This document shows positions 1 through 10,517 of a stretch of 64,000 nt of DNA, piece after piece. A program made the position numbers and the translations under genes. The notes beneath the pieces were generated by a model, which did no database searches, was not told where the DNA came from, and saw only the letters and a list, made by a program, of their open reading frames with translations. The stretch's first letter is position 1. Each line of letters starts with the position of its first letter. Source of the stretch: Diploptera punctata (Eukaryota > Arthropoda > Insecta > Blattodea > Blaberidae); NCBI GenBank assembly GCA_030220185.1, contig JASPKZ010001279.1, forward strand, positions 1-64,000, given 5' to 3'.

Positions 1-660
1 CAACATATTATACAGAAATATAAATTATGGTTATGTATGGTTTGTTTTCACTCTAGTCTGACGCATTTAAGTAAGCTGGCGTGAGAAATTTAATGTTACC
101 AGTTAAGGGTTTAATCTCTCCATTTTTAGTTATACACTTTTAGGTTTCCTATGCCAAACGGACCCGTGAATGTGTGTACTTTGGAACACACACATTCTTT
201 ACAAGACGCGGAGAGCTACGCTCAACCGGGTCACCTCCGAGACAGCACTAACATCTCATACAAGACACCGTCTTTTCAACCACAAGGCCCATATGACATT
301 AATTATGATGACCAGGTAGTGCCTTGGTACTATTTGGGCGTTAATATTTACCGACATCTGTCTCCCGGATGAGGAAAAATCTACCGATCGTGGATCGAAT
401 CCAGGCGAATTTCACGTAAAATTTGACACAACACTCGAAAATTAGTTTATTCTCTGCTTTCCCAATGTGGCATATGGACTGTTATAAAGATCTTCAAGTG
501 CTTACATCCCAAAATTATTGTAGAAAATGAACAAAATTACTACATAACAAATAATTGTTATTTCTTTTAATTAATAATTCTTCACCACGCAGAAGCAATA
601 GTTGTTACCTAAGTTACTTTTATTTTGTATAATATTAGTAAAAAATAAAACTCGAGACGT
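1..660 (+). repeat. Unclassified dispersed repeat, copy A (left end outside window)
   Basis: This AT-rich segment recurs at 41,765-42,395 (copy D) and 48,988-49,820 (copy C) in the same orientation. The other copies show that it starts about 150 bp further left, outside the window. It includes a tRNA B-box-like stretch near 393-403 (GGATCGAATCC), but I see no A box at the right distance, so I do not call a SINE. No credible coding sequence is present. The element class is unknown. Confidence 0.8.
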
Positions 661-685
661 ATTTTGTGACTCCTCGTATATACAT

Positions 686-1000
686 GTCCATCGCTGTGGT
701 CCTCGGGTAGCGTGCTGCCTTGCACGCAGCGGACCCAGGTTCGATCCTCGGTCTGGGCAGTTTTTCCTGGGTTAGGTTTTTATAGGGGTTTTCCTCACCT
801 GTAAGACAAATGTCAGGAAAACGTTAAGGCCCAAACGGTCCCCGAAATCATATGGCCATCATTCATCATCCTTATCATTTTCACCGGTTTTGGAAAGCAA
901 CGGAAGCAATCATACCTATAATTCCCTAGTAAATCTGCAAGCATAGCATGAAATGCAATGATTGCGGTAAAGACCTGCCCTCGAGTAGAATGTATGGTGG
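686..1000 (+). mobile_element. SINE-1, copy in block A
   Basis: This is a tRNA-derived SINE. The head carries an A-box-like region around 697-716 and a B box near 739-749 (GGTTCGATCCT). Next comes a conserved body containing TAAGACAAATGTCAGG and AACGGTCCCCGAAATC, then a (CAT)n-like stretch, and an end motif with CCTGCCCTCGAGTAGAATG. Copies of the same family lie at 12,095 and 49,822 (plus) and at 29,381 and 47,788 (minus). RNA polymerase III transcription is inferred from the boxes. The copy is followed by (TA)n. No clear target duplication is visible. Confidence 0.9.
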
Positions 1001-1001
1001 A

Positions 1002-1011
1002 GATATATATA

Positions 1012-1049
<38 letters not shown>
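1002..1049. repeat. (TA)n microsatellite
   Basis: About 24 TA units directly follow the SINE-1 end. The equivalent tract in block B is split by the tandem tRNA-like insertion at 12,445-13,088. Confidence 0.95.
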
Positions 1050-1052
<3 letters not shown>

Positions 1053-1384
1053 CATTCACGATTATTTGTTGAAAATAGATTTGAAAAACTTGACAGAGAT
1101 TATTATTAGTACTCGCCACTCTGTAATATTTTGTCATTCTATGGTTTGCCGAAGATAGAAACTCTGTATTTCTGTTAATTCTTACTAAAGGATTCTCGGA
1201 TGAGATGTCAAACGAAATTCATAATATTATGTTTATGTAGTAAACACTACCGGTACATAAAATTAACGCCACAGTGTGCTAAATGCGCCAGATCATGGGG
1301 TTAGAGTTAGTGGTGATGGGGGAAATTCTTGGTTACGTAAACTACATCAGTAGAGCGGAGCTTTAGTGTATTTCCACTACAAAA
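1050..1384. other. Block-A spacer, no gene
   Basis: The sequence is shared with 13,114-13,458 in block B and differs by small indels. I see no coding or RNA gene in it. Confidence 0.7.
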
Positions 1385-1392
1385 AATATTTT

Positions 1393-1690
1393 GTCCACCG
1401 CCGCGGTCTCGAGCTAGCGTACTGCCCTGGTCACGGGTTCGATCTGCTGTTGGCACAAGTTTCCTGGGTGAGGTTTTTTAGGGTTTTACCCTCACATGTA
1501 AGACAAATGTCAGGAAGCTTTAACGTCCAAACGGTCCCCGAACATCATCTGGTCATCATCACATTCGCCGGTGTGGAAAGTAACGGGAAGCTACCACACC
1601 TATAAATCACTATTAAGCTGCAACATAGCATGAGGGTGCTGTGATTGCAGTGAAGGACCTGCCAATGGAAAACACTGCAGAATAGAATAC
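1393..1690 (+). mobile_element. SINE-2, copy in block A, with target duplication
   Basis: This SINE is related to SINE-1: it shares TAAGACAAATGTCAGG and CCAAACGGTCCC. Its head differs, with the B box reduced to GGTTCGATCTG, and it has its own 3' part (TAACGGGAAGCTACCACACC). It is flanked by an 8-bp direct repeat AATATTTT at 1,385-1,392 and 1,691-1,698. The block B copy (13,467-13,767) has the same flanks, so the insertion predates the A/B duplication. Confidence 0.88.
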
Positions 1691-1698
1691 AATATTTT

Positions 1699-2083
1699 AA
1701 TTGTCACAAAATATAAACACTTTGGAAATGTTTTTGTGTCTTTTAATTAACTTAGTTCATATTTGACCTCGATGGGCCTAGGGCTTATGTTACTTGCCTC
1801 AGGGTCGCGAGATCAAACCTGCTGAGGTCGATGGATTTTTAGGATAGAAGAATCCAAGTGACCAGGTCTTCGAGAGAGACTTTAAGCTAATCTGAATTGC
1901 GAATCTGAAGATATTCTGGCCCATAGAAGAACTTAAAGCCTAAGCAAAAATTTAGTTTAAAAATAAACAATAGAGACAACTGTATCTGTTGCTAGGCAGT
2001 TTCAATAAACACGATAATTTTATTAAACATACTTTTTGAGTCGATTCACAAATTATGGATTATTCATACACACAAATTTTAAT
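1699..2083. other. Leader region of the Lys/Glu-rich ORF
   Basis: The stretch is shared with 13,776-14,234, where a roughly 70-bp piece around 'ATATTCTGGCCCATA' is partly duplicated. It contains no ORF of note. It may be the 5' flank of the repeat-protein ORF that starts at 2,084, but I see no core promoter that I can defend. Confidence 0.5.
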
Positions 2084-3116
2084 ATGTCTAAAAAGAAGTG
2101 GTGTCAAAGGAAACAGAAGAAATATGGTAATCAGAGAGATAAAGATATGCACAAAATTGCATTTGTTCGCAACAAACGTATAACTGGAAGAGTTAATAAA
2201 ATCTTGAAGGAAGCATTAGATGATGGCGTTATTCATGAACGCGATGGATTATTGTTTTTAGCAGATCAGAGGACAGAATCGGATTGTATTGTGTTCAATC
2301 TTACAGCTATTTTTTGGAAATCAAGGTACCAAAGTAAATACAAAATCGAGAAAACAGGATAACAGGAAAACGACATTCATCAAAATATGATACGTCTGAA
2401 GAAAAGTCTAATGAACCCAAAGAAAATGCAGAAGAAGCGAAAAAGCAAAAAAGAAGGAATAGGAGAATTAGAAGAAGTACGTCATCTGAGGAACTGGCTA
2501 TGAAGAAAATACTGAAGAAGCGAAAAGCAAAAGAGAAGGAATAAGAGAATTAGAAAAATTACGTCATCTGAGGAACTGGCTAATGAAGAAATGCTGAAGA
2601 AGCGAAAAAAAGCAAAAAAGAAGGGATAAAGAATTATAAGAAGTACGTCATCGAGGAACTGGCTAATGAAGAAAATGCTGAAGAAGCGAAAAAGCAAAAG
2701 AAGGAATAAGAGAATTGAAGAAGTACGTCATCTGAGGAACTGGCTAATGAAGAAAATGCTGAAGAAGCGAAAAAGCAAAAAAGAAGGAATAAGATAACTA
2801 GAAGAAGACGTCATCTGAGGAACTGGCTAATGAAGAAAATGCTGAAGAAGCGAAAAAGAAAAAAAGAACCAATAAGAATAAAAACAAGAGAGTTAGAAGA
2901 AGTATGTCATCTGAGGAAAGGTCGGATGAAGAATATGAAGAAAACGCCGAAGAAGCGAAAGAGCAGAAAGGAAGCAAGTGCAAAAGAGGTAGAAGAAATT
3001 TGAAATATCAACAAGGAATCACCATAAATATTAGCAATCAACAAAACACATATATCACAAAAATATTACTAGAGAAAATCAGAAAGATTAGAAGAGAAAT
3101 AAACAATTTTATATAA
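2084..3116 (+). pseudogene. Lys/Glu-rich 28-residue tandem-repeat protein, block A copy (frameshifted)
   Basis: I do not recognise this protein. From ATG 2,084 an intact stretch of about 92 residues reads MSKKKWCQRKQKK..., then a segment ITGRVNKILKEALDDG followed by VIHERDGLLFL. The frame then breaks near 2,335-2,362. After that come about seven copies of an 84-nt unit (2,396-2,960), ending in a basic tail that stops at 3,116 (...REINNFI). In the best frame each unit encodes SSEELANEENAEEAKKQK and then a basic RRNKRIRRST. The alternating acidic and basic helix-prone blocks suggest a coiled-coil or nucleic-acid-binding protein, which is inference. Several 1-2 nt indels relative to the block B copy break the reading frame. 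The gene lies upstream of the Merlin transposase on the same strand. Confidence 0.6.
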
Positions 3117-3149
3117 CGCTTCAATTTCATTCTTAGTGTTATCTGCTGT

Positions 3150-3300
3150 CCTTCAGTATTTTCTCAGTATCACTTAATAGCACTGAATCATCATCTATTC
3201 ATTTCAATTTGTTCATATATGCTGATGATGTATTATTAAGTGATAACAAGAAAATACTAATAGGGAGATTTTTTAAGATGATCATTTATACTAGGCTTAT
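3150..3300 (+). pseudogene. Short reverse-transcriptase fragment with YADD motif
   Basis: One frame reads FIYADDVLLSDNKKIL from about 3,210 to 3,260, matching the catalytic YADD box of a LINE reverse transcriptase and the residues after it. The homology is too short to assign a family. The same fragment is at about 15,440-15,495 in block B. Confidence 0.5.
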
Positions 3301-3434
3301 ATATATTTTTCATGTACATCAGTTGAAATAATGTTATTTTTTTATAATATCATAACCCTACCACAAAAGAGGCAACCACACTGAACTTTAGTGGATCTCC
3401 CCATAATCACACTGCAAGAAGTGGAAGAAGCTTT

Positions 3435-3860
3435 GCTAGATGTCCCTTTGGGGTTATGTGCTGATCACTAGCTGTCAAATGAAGGAAAATGAGGGCAATT
3501 AAATTAAGATTTTCAGGCCCGTAAAGAATTTCTAACCTAAATAGCGTCTCTGAGCAAAACATAATTGCCTTCTTCCATTCAAGTAACACCTGCTAGATGT
3601 CCCTTTGAGTTATGTGATGATCACTAGTTGATATATGTAGGAAAATAAGCGTAATTAAATTAGATTTTCTGGTCATTAAAATAACTTCTAACCTAATCTA
3701 GTGTCTCTGATCAAATCAAAATCCGCCTTTTTCCAATCAAGTAATACCTGCTAGATGTCCCTTTGAGGTTACATATGTAGCTAACATATGTAGCACAAAA
3801 AAAAAGCATAATTAAATTAGATTTTCTGGCCATTAGAAGAACTTATGGAAAAAGTCGGTT
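3435..3860. repeat. 158-bp tandem repeat, about 2.7 units
   Basis: Units start at 3,435, 3,592 and 3,750, each with GCTAGATGTCCCTTTG. The period is 157-158 bp. Each unit ends in a stretch containing ATTAAATTAGATTTTCTGG and AACCTAA. The same array is at 15,670-16,090, and one isolated monomer is at 10,190-10,345. It is satellite-like and non-coding. Confidence 0.85.
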
Positions 3861-4200
3861 ATATGTCTCACACGAATCCTTCTAAGTTCCACAGAATCGA
3901 AGCGCGCATGCGCTAGCGAATGACTTCACCCCGGAAAGATAAATCTAACATCCAGCAGTTGGCAGTATATGTAAGTAAAACCAGTATGACCAACATTGAC
4001 ATAAAATTCCCAGAACATGTTTTCAAAAATTGAATAAAGAATCCACAAGTGTTCACGACATGTTTTATTGCTGTTTGTTCGTATGAATTTTAAACCTGAA
4101 AATTATATTTCTTCCGTGTCCATTCCAGTGTGTGAACAAAATTTCTAGTGTAAAGTGTGTTCTTTTGTGTTGCTGGTTTTAAAACTAAAATAATTTCGTA
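3861..4200. other. 5' flank of the Merlin-type transposase
   Basis: The stretch is shared with 16,090-16,430. It contains a GC-rich patch (GCGCGCATGCGC near 3,902) and then AT-rich leader up to ATG 4,201. It probably holds the 5' UTR and terminal region of the Merlin element. I could not identify matching terminal inverted repeats. Confidence 0.45.
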
Positions 4201-4234
4201 ATGCCTACATTCATCAGCCTGATTAATTTAGGCC

Positions 4235-6700
4235 GGGTAGAGTGGTACAATTTCGAACACCAAAGATATTTTTAATATTTCTGCATAGAATATTCCACAA
4301 ATGTTACAATTTTATTATGTACACAACTCCGCCTATCCTATTTAGTAACCACGTGAATCTAAACAATCAACGGATAACTGTGGCTAAGAAAGTACTGTTT
4401 TTCTAGTTTTATGAAATTGTTCGAAAATGTACTACAGTAGGTACTATTATGAACAGAGCATGGTACAATTTCGATCACTTACATTTGCCACAAATAAATT
4501 GTTTTTTTCCTTTAGCACCCACACATTCTTCATGATACTAAATATTACAATTTTGATATCTGATCCAATCGCCTTTCAAAACAGATTCTAACTGTAATAG
4601 TTCCTGAAACAGAAACCGCATTCATCTTCCTTTGATGGTGATGAGAGAGATACTTTTCTCTCTTTTTTACCCTTGCATTCACTGGTTTTCTTATTTGAAC
4701 TGTCTTTAAACAATTTCTTCTTGGCACGGAGGGCTGCAATGTGTTGTGGTGATGTGAGGTGAACTGAACTAAGACACTTTCTTTTGCGTAACAACTTTTT
4801 CTGCTTTTCAGGTGTGGGAAGAATTTGGTGAATAATTTCTGGCGAAGTCTTACAATTTGTGGAATTTGGTACAGTCGATGGAGTCTCACTGCCAATAGCT
4901 CCGAAATTTGGGGGTTCAATAATCTTTGAGTTGTCATGTTTTTCCTCGTTGCTTCTGCTGGGTCCGAAGTTGCGAGGGATGTCTTCAGGAGAAGCAGTTT
5001 CAAAAGAACTGCTGGAGAAAGTTTTTCCAGTGGCACAATATCTTCGGAGAACGGCATGATTCCTGTGCAAGCAAAGCCCTTTACTGCACAAGCTACCGTA
5101 GCTGCTGTATTGAATGCCTCGCAGAATATGGGGTTGAATCTAACTTTGGACAGTGTTTGAGTGGGATTACGTTGCATCCACTCTGTTGCCTTGCGATGGT
5201 AATTGGCTTTCAGGCTCTTGAAAAAGGTTCTGTCCAACGGCTGAAATACATGGGTGCTGTGAGGCGGCAATCCTAGCAACTCAATTTGATTTATTTGGCA
5301 AAATTCTAAAGCTTGGAGACTTGTGTGGCTACCATGGTTGTCCATTATGAGTAAAACTCTTCCTGGGATCTTAAATTTATTGAAATGTTCAGCCATTTTA
5401 AGAAAAGTTCTTCATTAATGTAACCCGAGTCACTCATTTCTACAACACTGCATGCTGGCAATCCATCGGCAAATGCCTGCTTATTCTTTGCCCCTTTAAA
5501 GATGATCATAGGTGGAATATATGATCCTGATGCAGAGAAACAGGTGACAACTGTAACGTTTTCTCCTCTTTCAACATTTGTCAGACATACAACTTCTCGT
5601 TTACCTTTCTCACTGACAATTTTAAGTGGCCTGTTGTTTAGAGGAATACCACTTTCATCAACGTTGTACAGATATTGAGGTTTGTCAAACAATTCAAAAT
5701 CTGACATAACTGTTCTTAAATTGCTGAAGTAATTTTTCACTTCCTTCTCGTTTAAATCTGCAGCTCTGGCTCGAGACAACCCTTCCGGTTTTCTCAAACT
5801 TATATTTCTATGCCTCTTCAAAAAGGCCCGAAACCAACTATTCCAGTCACTTTATTCTCTGGATTCCAAGGAAGTCCGATTCCAGTACTTTCAGCAATAT
5901 CGTATGCAGCACGTCTCACCTGAAGAGCAGTTAAGCCTAGACCTTTCCTTTCTAGAGCCAGCAGCCTATCAACCAAAGAGTTTTCTATTTCCAAGGACAA
6001 TACAGTCGGGTGCCCAATTTTAACAATAGGAGGCGTATTAAGACCAAGTTGCCTATCCTTTTCTTTTCTCACCCTATCATGCAAAGTGCTGAGTGGAATT
6101 TTAAATAGCTCAGATGCACTTCTCAAAGATACATCGACCGAAATTACACTTTCCATTGCAGTTTGAAGAACAGATGGATTCCATTTTAAGTGTACCTTTC
6201 TTTCTTTTAACTTGCGCGGCATCTGCAAAATGAAAATTGACACTAAATTACCTGATTAATAAGTGTTCGGAATAGTGCCTAATTACTGTTCGAAATTGTA
6301 CTTTTACTATGATTTTTTAATGATCACGTAGTTCTGCTCGGGACTCACAGATGTCAGGCTTAGTTAAGTATAAATGTTCCTCAAGAATGACACCAACAAC
6401 TGGTAAAAAAAATATATTCATTGTTTAGAAAATTAAGTTCTAGCCAAACGAAATATTTCGTATTATTTTACATACCACTGAATTCCTGGAAGATAAAACA
6501 CTTACCTTTACATAAAATTAAGTTTAATTCAGGTAACTGAAGCACTTTTCAGAACACTTTATTACAGAGAAACTCACTAATGTTCACTCTTCCTAGCCAT
6601 ACATCCAACTCAGTGTTGCAAACAGTTTAACACAAAAATATATAACCAAAGCTTAGCTTGTTCGGAATTGTACCATGTTCGAAAATGTACCACCTTACCC
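4235..6700 (-). mobile_element. Pogo/jerky-like DNA transposon inserted in the Merlin gene
   Basis: The 2,466-bp element is defined by inverted ends. The left end begins GGGTAGAGTGGTACAATTTC and the right end, reverse-complemented, begins GGGTAAGGTGGTACATTTTC, about 26 bp of imperfect TIR. Block B at 16,461-16,470 preserves the uninterrupted target (GGCCTATTCC). The right side of the insertion is followed by TA, as expected for pogo-type TA insertion, but the left copy of TA is missing. The element encodes the minus-strand transposase at 4,588-6,222. Its right part is also present in block C (50,071-50,539). Confidence 0.9.
4588..6222 (-). pseudogene. Pogo/jerky-family DDE transposase (frameshifted)
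   Basis: The reading starts at ATG 6,222 (MPRKLKERKVHLKW). An in-frame upstream ATG exists at 6,243, but the sequence directly before 6,222 is TTTCATTTTGCAG, a good 3' splice site, and MPRK is the usual family start. An N-terminal helix-turn-helix (SASELFKIPLSTLHDRVR) is followed by a CENP-B-like part and then the catalytic core: YNVDESGI (first Asp), LLIMDNHGSH (second Asp), PLDRTFFKSLK (third Asp). This gives an intact DDD set spread over three frames. Shifts lie near 5,820, 5,395 and 5,010. The lysine-rich C-terminus (PTPEKQKKLLRKRK) ends at 4,588. The role is cut-and-paste transposition of the surrounding element. The copy cannot make full-length protein as it stands. Confidence 0.85.
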
Positions 6701-7622
6701 TATTCCTAGATCTAGTTGATAGTAGAGAATGTATTCAATTTCTGTTCGATGAAGGGCTTTTAAGAACAAGAATGCAGTGCCCTCGATGCAATGTTCTTCT
6801 CGTCCGGGAACGAGGCGGAATAGGCTATAGCCAATATTCATTTATAGGAGAGGGCACCCGTAATTCTCCCAGTCGGTCACGAAAGGAACTTGGTTCGAAA
6901 ATTTCAAATTACATCCTTACCAAGTTATTTGCTTAGTTCATTCATTTGCGCATAAATTAACGTATAATCAGACAATTGCGCAGAAAGCCAACTCGAGGTA
7001 CAGTAGCTGATTGGTTCAGTTACTGTCGAGAAGTGTGTATATTATCTATGGAGGATAAATACGCAAATCGTGGCAAATTGGAGGTCCAGGGCATATTGTC
7101 GAAATTGACGAATGCAAAATAGATAGGAGGGCGTGTAGTTGAAGGGAACTGGATTTTGGGGATGATCGATGTCCGAACGAAACAGGTGCGGATGGAAATT
7201 TGTCCCAACAATAATAGGGATGTGTTACCCTTTATAATTTGATAGCAAAGCATGTTCATTTTGGGAGCACTATTCACACAGATTGCTGGAGGGGTTATAA
7301 TGGGTTACTGGGTGGTGGTTTCACCGCCCACTTAATTAGTGAACCATTCGCAAAATGTTGTGGATCCTGATGCAAATGCTCACACACGAACAACATAGTC
7401 CTTTTGGCGGAGTCTACGACGCAGGCTAACTGGGGAGGGGGGATCAAAAGCGATGATATGGACATACATATCGCGGAATATTTATGGCACTTTGATTGTA
7501 AAAATCGAAATGCGGATCCTTCCAAGAATTCATTGAAGTTATCAGAGCGGTCTACCCTGTAGCATAGTTTAATTTTACATATTTTTGGCAACAATGAGTT
7601 AAGATAACTTTGAAAAATTATC

Positions 7623-8349
7623 ATAAGTAATGCCATGAGTGATTTCCAAATTATCGATAAATTCACGACTCACGAAGTGAGGAGTGAATTTATCTAGAGA
7701 ATTTGGAAATCAAGAGTGGCATTTGTTAGGACTATTTAACGAATAAAATTAAGCTGTTTACTCACAAATCATTAATTAACTATAGTTATTTTAAAATATT
7801 TATATATTTAATGTAAACGGCGGATGTTTGAAAACAAATGAGAAACGATAGGTTCGCTTCATCTGCTTCTTTTGTTTATCACTGCAACCAGATCATACTA
7901 TTTATTGCCAAAGGAACGCAATATTGTAAGAATGCTCTCTAGTGGAGAAAAAATGAAACACATCAAACTGTATATTAATTCATTTGTGATGTCGTATGAT
8001 GTAAATATGACAATTATATTTTTTTTCTGGATTATTACCTGGGAAAAAATACATTTAAGAAAGTGCAAACAGTGGTTTCTTTTTTGGTGGTATAATCAAT
8101 TGCTACAAATGTTGACATGTATGCACTATATATACAATCTGGTAGCCGTATTTCTTATAGGCTCAGTCACTGCAAAATAACGGTCAGACCTGTTCAGAAT
8201 ATTAAAAAGGAGGAGCTATGTTTAATATATGGTAATTATAACACTGATAAATATTTCGTGAAACACGACTCTGATTGGTTGTAAACAGAAATCATTGAAA
8301 CGTGATTGGTCATTGATTCCCATTGGGGCATGAGTTAAATAGTCTACTA
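7623..8349. mobile_element. 727-bp block-A-specific insertion with a long hairpin
   Basis: Blocks B and C read straight through (AAAATTATCTACTAAAAT), while A carries 727 extra bases between TTATC and TACTA. The insertion starts with a hairpin: ATGCCATGAGTGATTTCC at about 7,630 pairs with the reverse complement of GGAAATCAAGAGTGGCAT ending at about 7,722. A second inverted pair, GACTATTTAAC (about 7,730) and GTTAAATAGTC (about 8,338-8,348), lies inside its ends. No convincing ORF is present, and at most a 2-bp (TC) overlap is visible at the junction. It is probably a non-autonomous DNA element. The class is not established. Confidence 0.65.
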
Positions 8350-8351
8350 AA

Positions 8352-8352
8352 A

Positions 8353-8394
<42 letters not shown>
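8352..8394. repeat. (ATT)n microsatellite
   Basis: The tract has about 14 ATT units. The matching tracts are at 17,395-17,453 and 51,480-51,543, with different unit numbers. Confidence 0.95.
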
Positions 8395-8482
8395 CATTAA
8401 GATGTTATTTGGCAATAACTAACAATGAAATATTTAAAATTTTATTTCAAGTTATATTTATTAAAAAAAATATTGTCTAACA

Positions 8483-8930
8483 AACTAACTCCCTGGCACT
8501 ATCGACCCCGTAGGTTAAATGACCGCGTGGATATAAGCTCTCCATATATCCTTGTCCAGAGCTAATGTTTTCCAATCATTCCCTGTATTATCTACTTCCT
8601 TCAAATCATAGTTGAATGCCTCATTGCCAAAGGTGCCTAACCCAAAGTTTAAGAATGATGCTTCTCCCAGTAATTGCACTAGAAAAAATCACTGCACATA
8701 TGCCTATAACATTTTTATTTTAATTTTAACTCATCCATATTGTTATAGACAGATATGACTCTGACATAGATTATTATTTCTAATGCTATTACAGGGGAAA
8801 GCATTTTTTTAATTGTGAGTTTGGCACCTATGGTATTGAGGCACTCATTTAATGTTATTCTCCCACCTCATTCTTGGTCTACGAACTGCGCGTTTTACCT
8901 CGGGTTTTCTTATAAGAAGCTTAAAAAACA
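8483..8930 (-). mobile_element. Degraded LINE 3' end
   Basis: The minus strand is related to the 3' terminus of the RTE-like LINE at 19,386. Both have GGCACTATCGA..CCGTAG near the end, and both have TCCCACCTCATTCTTGGTCTAC and ACAAGAAGCTT-like segments (here TATAAGAAGCTT). About 200 bp of unrelated or diverged sequence lies between the two matched parts. Copies are at 17,540-17,990 and 51,632-52,080. Confidence 0.7.
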
Positions 8931-8961
8931 AAATTATTTATTAACCTTATATTATTTAGGC

Positions 8962-9130
8962 GGTTGAGGAACCAGCTATAACGACTGGGGGACTCGACAT
9001 GCTAACCACATGTCACCCCTACCTGGCTGTTGATCATCTACCTCTGTGATTGACACATGTGGATGTGAAGGGCCAGCAGCCGGCTGGTAAAAGGGCAACC
9101 GCTGAAAAGTGGAAAGACCCTCAATCGGAA
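8962..9130 (+). mobile_element. SINE-3: 169-bp retroposon with 13-bp target duplication
   Basis: This insertion is absent from blocks B and C. It is flanked by a perfect 13-bp direct repeat ATATTATTTAGGC at 8,949-8,961 and 9,131-9,143. It begins GGTTGAGGAACCAGC and ends TCAATCGGAA. A related minus-strand copy is at 48,345-48,475, sharing CATGCTAACCACATGTCA and GTGATTGACACATGTGGATG. The long target duplication shows LINE-type retroposition. I do not recognise its parent RNA. Confidence 0.85.
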
Positions 9131-9143
9131 ATATTATTTAGGC

Positions 9144-9498
9144 AATATAAAATCCTGCTTTAAGATTCTATTTCATTAATATTTTGTAACGCTCTTCATG
9201 TGTTTTTCACAATTTATTTTCTGCTTGTCGCATGATATATGTGTTAGTCACTGAATGTCTTCAATTGTTTACTGAAATGGGTCTGATGATCACATTTTAG
9301 ATTCTTAGTGCCATGGAAAATCACAAATTTAAACGTCCGTGTTACGGCGACTTTTCCCGCCCCTGGATATCCGATGCCTAAACTCACGAGCGAGACTCAA
9401 TGAAACAATTTGACACAGGATTCACGAAGTTTATGAAACAGTTTACAGATTAGCCATAACAGACCTTCAGCGATCAGTGTTAATCGTACTGATGCTCC
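9144..9498. other. End of block A homology
   Basis: The sequence is shared with B and C up to TACTGATGCTCCA at about 9,498. After that A becomes unrelated, while B (18,370 onward) and C continue together. No gene is seen. Confidence 0.75.
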
Positions 9499-10189
9499 AA
9501 AATTAAATTAAATAGCGTGCACCGTCCATGTTAGAACAAATGGTGAATATGCAGCGCATTCGTATCGACATCTTAATTATTTTGTAATTCCTACAATTGT
9601 AAACCCACTGATAGTATTTACTAGGTGTTCCATCATAATTTTAAAAGTACAATTTTGATTTTGTAAGTTCTTTTAAATATTATTTACAAACCCGTATACA
9701 GTTTCGTCTTTTCTGATCCTTTAATTTTTTATAATTATATCTTTATATAGTTTCAAGTTTTTTGTTTTTTAAATGTTTTTCGAACATATAATTTGATAAC
9801 CTATATAGGCTACAGTTTTATGTGTATATAGTTCCGTACTATCTAATTTTTTTAAATATTTTAAAAATATAATTTTAAGTCTACATATATGGTTTTAAGG
9901 TTTTCAGTTATGTACATATTACTTCCATAAGATTATATTGGAAATTTTTGCATTAAAAAAAGTTTTTGCAATTCTCTTCAACCAAGTTCCGAACTTCCAA
10001 TCCTAGTAAAGTGTTTTTCGGTTGTTGATGTTGGCAACTTCAGGAGTTTTTTTTGATGGTTGATGGTGGCAACATTGGAACAATATGGAAAAGTAGGAAG
10101 TAAGTAATATTTATATATAGGTCTATACGTGTTTACAAGTGCTTAGTGCATCAGTGGCATACGAATGTCAGTGTAGAATAGTGAGAGGC
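9499..10189. other. AT-rich unique sequence, no gene
   Basis: Only a weak internal repetition is visible near 10,020-10,075 (GTTGATG.TGGCAAC twice). No ORF, RNA gene or element signature is seen. Confidence 0.6.
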
Positions 10190-10345
10190 ATAAAACCGAA
10201 CTTGTACCTAAACTAGTGTCTTTGAACAAAACATAATCTGCCTTCCTCCATCTAGATGTCTCTTTGAGGTTATGTGCTCATCACTAGTAGACATATGTAG
10301 GAAAATAAGCATAATTAAATTAGATTTTCTGGATCGTAGAACTTA
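10190..10345. repeat. Isolated monomer of the 158-bp repeat
   Basis: The stretch contains the same ordered segments as the arrays at 3,435 and 15,670 (CTAGATGTC, TTTGAGGTTATGTG, ATTAAATTAGATTTTCTGG). It shows the unit is dispersed and not confined to arrays. Confidence 0.75.
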
Positions 10346-10474
10346 AAACAAAACTAATGTCTACATATGTATGGTTTTATATTGTTTCAAATAACTTTTG
10401 GATAAGTTTCTTATATACATTGTATGTAGTATTCATAGAAGGCAATGGTTTTACTTCCCACACGCGAGTTTGTA

Positions 10475-10476
<2 letters not shown>

Positions 10477-10517
<41 letters not shown>

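Larger units (their letters stand above)
4201..7565 (+). pseudogene. Merlin-type (ISXO2-like) transposase, block A copy, split by a pogo-like element
   Basis: The first eleven codons (MPTFISLINLG) are at 4,201-4,233. The gene then resumes at 6,701 after the inserted transposon. Recognisable parts are LDLVDSRECIQFLFDEGLL, a zinc-ribbon half with CPRC at about 6,780, then EDKYANRG, HIVEIDECKI (first catalytic Asp, about 7,100), HTDCWRGYNG (second Asp, about 7,280), and a C-terminal end AVYPVA with a stop at about 7,565. The final catalytic Glu region is destroyed by a short deletion after TNNI (about 7,393). Frameshifts also lie near 7,125 and 7,220. The family (Merlin, IS1016/ISXO2 group) is recognised from these motifs. 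It is dead by several shared lesions. Confidence 0.85.

Noticed and set aside
3435..3860. CRISPR-like spaced repeat
   Set aside because: The units are 158 bp with no separate spacers and the genome is eukaryotic; this is a plain tandem repeat.
7995..8180. 102-codon ORF with hydrophobic stretches inside the 727-bp insertion (7,872-8,180)
   Set aside because: AT-driven composition with no domain; the insertion looks non-coding.
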